Origin: 70-18 sp041691815
Lineage (GTDB): Bacteria > Pseudomonadota > Alphaproteobacteria > Acetobacterales > Acetobacteraceae
Reading direction: 5' to 3'
DNA length: 64,000 nt
Assembly: GCA_041691815.1 (NCBI GenBank)
Contig: JBEPTZ010000007.1
Coordinates: forward strand, 1-64,000
Shown piece by piece: positions 60,235-64,000 of this stretch. The translations under genes were made by a program, and so were the position numbers. The stretch's first letter is position 1, and every line of letters starts with the position of its first letter. A model generated the notes under the pieces. That model saw only the letters and a list, made by a program, of their open reading frames with translations, was not told where the DNA came from and did no database searches.

Positions 60235-61149
60235 ATGCACACCCTCCCGGCCACCGAATCCATCGACCCGCGCACCGAACAGCTCGATTCCTGGCCCCCC
60301 GAAGCCATCCTCGCCACCCTCTGGGAGGGCCAGCTGGCCGCCGTCGCCGCCGCCCGCCCGGCGCTGCTCGCCATCGCCGCCGCCGCCGCCGCCGCCGCCC
60401 CCTTGCTCGCCGCCGGCGGCCGCCTGGTCTACGCCGGCGCCGGCACCTCCGGGCGCATCGGCGTGCAGGACGGCGCCGAGCTCCCGCCCACCTTCAACTG
60501 GCCGCAACACCGCCTGGTGCTACTGATGGCCGGCGGCGACCAGGCCTTCACCCGCTCGGTCGAAAACGCCGAGGACGACATCGAGGCCGCCGAGGCCGCC
60601 ATCACCCACCACGAAATCGGCCCAGGCGACGTCGTCATCGGCATCGCCGCCAGCGGCAGCACCCCGTTTACCACCGCCGCCATCCGCGCCGCCGCCGCCC
60701 GCGGTGCGCTCACCATCGCCATCGCCAACAGCCCCGGCGGCACCCTGCTGGCCGCCGCCAGCCACCCGATCCTCGCCGAAACCGGCCCCGAAGCCATCGC
60801 CGGCTCCACCCGCATGAAAGCCGGCACCGCGCAAAAAGTCGTACTGAACCTGTTCTCCACCCTGCTGATGGTCCAGCTCGGCCGCGTCCACCGCGGCCTG
60901 ATGGTCGACATGCAGGCCCGCAACGCCAAACTCCGCCACCGCGCCGAGCGCATGCTCGCCCACCTCAGCGCCGCCCCGCCCGACGCCCTCCGCGCCGCCC
61001 TCATCGAGGCCGGCGGCAGTGTCAAACTGGCCGTCCTGGTGCTACAGGGCCTCTCCGCCGCCGCCGCCCAGACCCTCCTCGACACCCACGCCAACAACCT
61101 CCGCCGCGCCCTGGCCGCCCTCCCCGCCCCCCTGGAGACCCACCGATGA
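60235..61149 (+). CDS. murQ: N-acetylmuramic acid 6-phosphate etherase
   Basis: A 304-residue SIS-fold lyase that cleaves MurNAc-6-phosphate to GlcNAc-6-phosphate and lactate in wall recycling. Key blocks are LVYAGAGTSGRIGVQDGAEL with the catalytic glutamate, FTRSVENAEDD with the second glutamate, and GIAASGSTPFTTAAIRAA. The N-terminus MHTLPATESIDPRTEQLDSW is family-typical. Its stop overlaps the nagA start by four bases, giving a direct two-step route. Confidence 0.94.
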   Translation: MHTLPATESIDPRTEQLDSWPPEAILATLWEGQLAAVAAARPALLAIAAAAAAAAPLLAAGGRLVYAGAGTSGRIGVQDGAELPPTFNWPQHRLVLLMAGGDQAFTRSVENAEDDIEAAEAAITHHEIGPGDVVIGIAASGSTPFTTAAIRAAAARGALTIAIANSPGGTLLAAASHPILAETGPEAIAGSTRMKAGTAQKVVLNLFSTLLMVQLGRVHRGLMVDMQARNAKLRHRAERMLAHLSAAPPDALRAALIEAGGSVKLAVLVLQGLSAAAAQTLLDTHANNLRRALAALPAPLETHR

Positions 61150-62276
61150 TCGGCATCGCCGCCCAGAACATCTTCGACGGCCACATCGCCCACCCCGAAG
61201 GCGTGGTGCTGATCGAGGACGGCCGCATCGTCACCATCGCCGGCGAGGCCCCCCAGGGCGTCCCCTGCGACGAATTCGGCGACGACGTCATCATCGCCCC
61301 CGGCTATATCGACGCCCAGGTCAACGGCGCCGGCGGCGTGCTGCTCAACGCCACCCCGACTGCCGAGGCGATGGCCCAGATCGCCCGCGCCATGGCCACC
61401 ACCGGCACCACCGCCGTGCTGCCCACCCTGATCACCGACGCCCCCGGCCAGTTGGAAAAAGCCCTGCTGGCCGCCCGCGAGGCACTGGCCGCCAACACCC
61501 CCGGCGTCGCCGGCCTGCACCTGGAAGGCCCGTTCCTCAGCCGCGCCCGCATCGGCTGCCACCCGATCGAGCAGGTCCGCCAGATCACCCACGCCGACGC
61601 CACCCTGCTCTGCCACCCGTTCCCCGGCTGCCTGCTGGTCACCCTCGCGCCCGAGGAAAACGACCACGCCCTGATCCGCCGCCTGGTCCACGCCGGCGTG
61701 CTGGTGTTCGCCGGCCACAGCAACGCCAGCTACGAACAGGCCCGCGCCGGCCTCGATGCCGGCATCACCGGCTTCACCCACCTCACCAACGCCATGGCGC
61801 CGATCACCGGCCGCGTCCCCGGCATTACCACGGCCGCGATGACCGACGAACGCGCCCACGCCGGCATCATCGTCGACACCATCCACGTCCACCCCGCCAC
61901 CGTCGCCATGGCGCTGCGCCTGATGGGCCCCAACCGCCTGTTCGCGGTCTCCGACGCCATGCCCACCGCCGCCTCCGACATCACCGAATTCGACCTCTGC
62001 GGCAAACACATCACGCTCCGCGACGGCATGCTCACCACGCCGGACGGCGGCCTCGCCGGCGCCCACGTCACCCAGGCCGAATGCGTGCGCAACCTGGTCA
62101 ATCACTGCGGCGTCGACTGGCAAACCGCCATCCAGATGGCCACCTCCACCCCCGCCCGCGTCCTCGGCCTGGACGACCGCGGCCATATCGGCCCCGACAT
62201 GCGCGCCGACCTGATCGCGCTGGATAAGAAGCTGAACGTGCTGGCGGTCTGGCAGGGTGGGGAGCGGATTGTTTGA
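61146..62276 (+). CDS. nagA: N-acetylglucosamine-6-phosphate deacetylase
   Basis: A 376-residue amidohydrolase that converts GlcNAc-6-phosphate to glucosamine-6-phosphate. Metal-site blocks are IDAQVNGAGG, GLHLEGPFLS, FAGHSNASYEQA and FTHLTNAMAP, with IIVDTIHVHP and the catalytic aspartate in FAVSDAMPTAASD. It uses the product of MurQ; nagB, nagK and anmK are absent from the window. A terminator-type palindrome follows the stop. Confidence 0.94.
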   Translation: MIGIAAQNIFDGHIAHPEGVVLIEDGRIVTIAGEAPQGVPCDEFGDDVIIAPGYIDAQVNGAGGVLLNATPTAEAMAQIARAMATTGTTAVLPTLITDAPGQLEKALLAAREALAANTPGVAGLHLEGPFLSRARIGCHPIEQVRQITHADATLLCHPFPGCLLVTLAPEENDHALIRRLVHAGVLVFAGHSNASYEQARAGLDAGITGFTHLTNAMAPITGRVPGITTAAMTDERAHAGIIVDTIHVHPATVAMALRLMGPNRLFAVSDAMPTAASDITEFDLCGKHITLRDGMLTTPDGGLAGAHVTQAECVRNLVNHCGVDWQTAIQMATSTPARVLGLDDRGHIGPDMRADLIALDKKLNVLAVWQGGERIV

Positions 62277-62286
62277 AGAAGGAAGC

Positions 62287-62310
62287 GGTTCTTTTTTGAA
62301 AAAAAGAACC
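62287..62310. terminator. Single terminator-type palindrome, copy 8 (half element)
   Basis: A 24-base palindrome GGTTCTTTTTTG/AAAAAAAGAACC-like lies ten bases after the nagA stop and is followed by AAAAAACTTCATCC. It sits between convergent nagA and the RES toxin gene. Confidence 0.7.
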
Positions 62311-62318
62311 AAAAAACT

Positions 62319-62903
62319 TCATCCCCTGGTGCTGCGCGCCGCCTTGTGCCAGGCAGCAAGATCGACCGGTTCCCCGCCGACCACCACTATCTGCTCGGGC
62401 CTCACATGCCCCGTCAGCACCACCACATTGCTCGCCGGCCAGCGTGCGTTCGGCACGATCAGCGCCTCGTATTCGTAGAAAAACGCCACCTCGGCGATCT
62501 GCTGCGGCGCCGGGTATTCATACACCCGCTGGGCATAACTCAGCCGCCCATACTCCGCCATATTCATCCCCAGCCCCGCCAGCTTGCCCGCCGCCGAAAG
62601 GTCCAGCACCCGATCGAGCGCCACATCGAGCCGATAAATCCGTTTGCGAATCTTCGACGGCATCACCGGCTGGCCACGTGACACATGAAACCACGCTTCC
62701 GCCAGCGCCCCATCCCGCGCGCCCGACGTATACAGAACGTCGAAACTCCCATCGTCCCAGCGGCCACCCGCCCGCCCGGGCCGCAGCGGATCGAACCCAT
62801 CGGTCACCACCCGCCACACCGGCCCGACAAACCGGCCCGGCACCTCCGCCTCGATCGCATCCAGCAGCGCCTTCGGGCGCGGCGGCCGCTGCCCAGGCGT
62901 CAA
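62319..62903 (-). CDS. RES-domain toxin
   Basis: A 194-residue RES protein. The R-E-S triad region can be followed: VWRVVTDGFDPLRPGRAGGR with the arginine, LYTSGARDGALAEAWFHVSR with the glutamate, and NVVVLTG near the C-terminal serine position, where the serine (PASN) is one residue early. RES toxins degrade NAD+. It is the downstream gene of a toxin-antitoxin pair and overlaps the antitoxin by four bases. Confidence 0.85.
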   Translation of the reverse strand: MTPGQRPPRPKALLDAIEAEVPGRFVGPVWRVVTDGFDPLRPGRAGGRWDDGSFDVLYTSGARDGALAEAWFHVSRGQPVMPSKIRKRIYRLDVALDRVLDLSAAGKLAGLGMNMAEYGRLSYAQRVYEYPAPQQIAEVAFFYEYEALIVPNARWPASNVVVLTGHVRPEQIVVVGGEPVDLAAWHKAARSTRG

Positions 62904-63235
62904 AGATAGACCTCGGCATCCAGCCGATCGAGGATCGCGATCACCTCGGCGGCACGATCACCCACGATCAGATCGATCGCCCGCTGCCCCTCCAACTGCG
63001 GATGCGGAGCATAGAGCCACAGCCGCACTTCCTCGGGCGTGTAGTAATCGTCGAGCCTGCTGACGACATACTGCAGCCTCGCCAACATCAACTGCGTGCC
63101 AGGATGCGGCATATGCGATCCGGCCTTCCAGCGATGCACGGTCGCCGAGGACACATCAGCGAAGTTGGCGATATCAGTCCCCTTCAGGCCCCCCTGGCCC
63201 TGCAGCGTGTCGATATAGCGCGCAATGGCATTCAT
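62900..63235 (-). CDS. Xre/MbcA-type antitoxin of the RES toxin
   Basis: A 111-residue antitoxin. The N-terminal helix-turn-helix is GTDIANFADVSSATVHRWKA, and the C-terminal MbcA/ParS-like toxin-binding domain ends EGQRAIDLIVGDRAAEVIAI with LDRLDAEVYL. It should bind the RES toxin and repress its own promoter; an operator-like inverted repeat lies 54 bases upstream of its start. Confidence 0.87.
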   Translation of the reverse strand: MNAIARYIDTLQGQGGLKGTDIANFADVSSATVHRWKAGSHMPHPGTQLMLARLQYVVSRLDDYYTPEEVRLWLYAPHPQLEGQRAIDLIVGDRAAEVIAILDRLDAEVYL

Positions 63236-63288
63236 CTCATTCCTCGCCAGTCAGCGCGGCAGCCTCATGGTTGCCTCGCCCCTATATA

Positions 63289-63330
63289 GCATTTTATTTT
63301 CATCACCGCCATGTCGTGAAAATTAAATGC
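63289..63330. promoter_or_regulatory. Operator-like inverted repeat of the RES-Xre operon
   Basis: GCATTTTATTTTCA (63289-63302) and TGAAAATTAAATGC (63317-63330) pair at 12 of 14 positions around 14 bases. The sequence is AT-rich against a GC-rich background, and a possible -10 (TATATA, 63283-63288) lies on its gene-proximal side. It fits autoregulation by the antitoxin. Confidence 0.65.
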
Positions 63331-63424
63331 GACCATACCACCCCGCCGAGCGCCGCGACTCATGAAAAAGGGCGGAGAGCACCCCGCTCCCCGCCCCTTC
63401 CAACTCCATCAAAAGGGCAGCCCC

Positions 63425-63805
63425 TCACCCCATCCGATGTAACCCGCACAACTTGTTCCCATCCGGGTCGCGCATATACGCCAGGTACAAATCCCCGCTC
63501 CCGCCATGCCTTACCCCCGGCGGGTCCTCGGCAGTCGTCCCGCCATGCGCCATCCCCGCCTGGTACCAGGCATCCGCCTCCGCCTGGTTCTCGCACAAAA
63601 ACCCGATCGTGCCGCCATTCGCCCCGGTCGCCGCCTGGCCGTTCACCGGCGCTGTGATCAGCAGCCGCCCGCCGCGATGCGAATACATCAGCCGCCCCTT
63701 GGCGTCCGGCGTCGCCGGCTTGCCGCCCAGCGCCCCGATCACCGCGTCGTAGAACGCCTTCGACTGCGCCATGTCGTTGCTGCCGATGGTAATATGACTG
63801 AACAC
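63425..63805 (-). CDS. VOC family protein
   Basis: A 126-residue vicinal-oxygen-chelate domain, read from GTG 63805 (MFSHITIGSND) with GGGAGAG upstream. It contains MAQSKAFYDAVIGALGGKP, the central GTIGFLCENQAEADAWYQAG and the final LAYMRDPDGNKLCGLHRMG. This is the glyoxalase-like subgroup; ligand unknown. It is separate in sequence from the other VOC protein in the window. Confidence 0.84.
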   Translation of the reverse strand: MFSHITIGSNDMAQSKAFYDAVIGALGGKPATPDAKGRLMYSHRGGRLLITAPVNGQAATGANGGTIGFLCENQAEADAWYQAGMAHGGTTAEDPPGVRHGGSGDLYLAYMRDPDGNKLCGLHRMG

Positions 63806-64000
63806 CCGGACTCTCCCTGTTGGTCGCCCCCGCATCCCGCCGCATATCCGCGCCGCACGCAAGCCCCATACGCCCCCTTCCCTGCCCCGCCCCCCGCATG
63901 CCACCCTCGCCGCCCGATGGAGAAGCCCCCCGCCCAACCTGATCTACTCTCCCCGACGCCCCCGGCCGCCGGCACCGACGGCCACCGCGCCCGCATGCGC
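63806..64000. other. Right-edge region without a supported gene
   Basis: Several frames are open because of base composition but none shows protein-family features. Confidence 0.5.

Noticed and set aside
1..64000. CRISPR arrays, prophage genes, rRNA and tRNA
   Set aside because: No regularly spaced direct repeats, no capsid, integrase or tail genes, and no conserved RNA segments were seen; the only mobile DNA recognised is the IS pair and small palindromes.

Overview
The window is GC-rich and gene-dense. Third-position GC bias makes long antisense frames common. It is bacterial and most likely alphaproteobacterial, and I infer Rhodospirillales/Acetobacteraceae-like from a complete PhyR-NepR-EcfG general stress module, a ChpT-like phosphotransferase, a DUF3553 peptide, a Soe-type sulfite dehydrogenase and a Zur-type operator. 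No rRNA, tRNA or CRISPR array was seen.

Regions. 0-6 kb: glycogen synthase, an orphan receiver, and the opgG-opgH osmoregulated glucan pair. 6-13 kb: a ferritin-like protein and a stress-signalling island (PAS-LuxR regulator, HWE kinase, HisKA_2 kinase with degenerate ATPase, EcfG, NepR, PhyR), with ecfG/nepR and phyR divergent around a palindromic pair of GGAAC elements. 13-15.5 kb: two abutting insertion sequences, IS1182-like and a decayed IS630. 15.7-22 kb: housekeeping genes (pyrC, ygfZ, methyltransferase, LysE exporter, RidA, hydrolase, luciferase-like oxidoreductase). 22-25 kb: a Zur-box-controlled zinc ABC operon with a 33-codon leader ORF, divergent from a DUF445 gene. 25-28 kb: orphan binding protein, DoxX, moaA, DUF3553. 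28-34.4 kb: a tightly overlapping signalling operon (chpT-like, hybrid cheA, cheW, cheY, cheB, cheR) without local receptors or flagellar genes.

34-39 kb: soeABC sulfite dehydrogenase, a molybdenum enzyme (moaA lies 7 kb away). 39-44 kb: an enolase-superfamily enzyme and a 1162-residue flavoprotein that joins GltD/NfnB-like and PyrK/NfnA-like modules behind a new N-terminal region. 44-47 kb: small proteins, GNAT, rhodanese, Stf0 sulfotransferase. 47-59 kb: an MFS carrier and two branched-chain-type ABC gene sets, one with a fused LivH-LivM permease and its own binding protein, the other lacking LivH and a binding protein. Between them lie cofD (F420 pathway), DUF1345 and an M20 peptidase. 59-64 kb: sulfurtransferase, VOC proteins, HU, murQ-nagA amino-sugar recycling, and a RES-Xre toxin-antitoxin pair with an operator-like palindrome.

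Two themes cross the window. Sulfur and molybdenum metabolism recurs (moaA, soeABC, rhodanese, Stf0, sseA). A family of AT-rich paired palindromes, probably bidirectional terminators, recurs eight times at gene ends and shows compensatory base changes between copies. The items I find least explained are the Nfn-like fusion, the Zur-controlled leader ORF, the paired-palindrome family and the chpT-cheA association.
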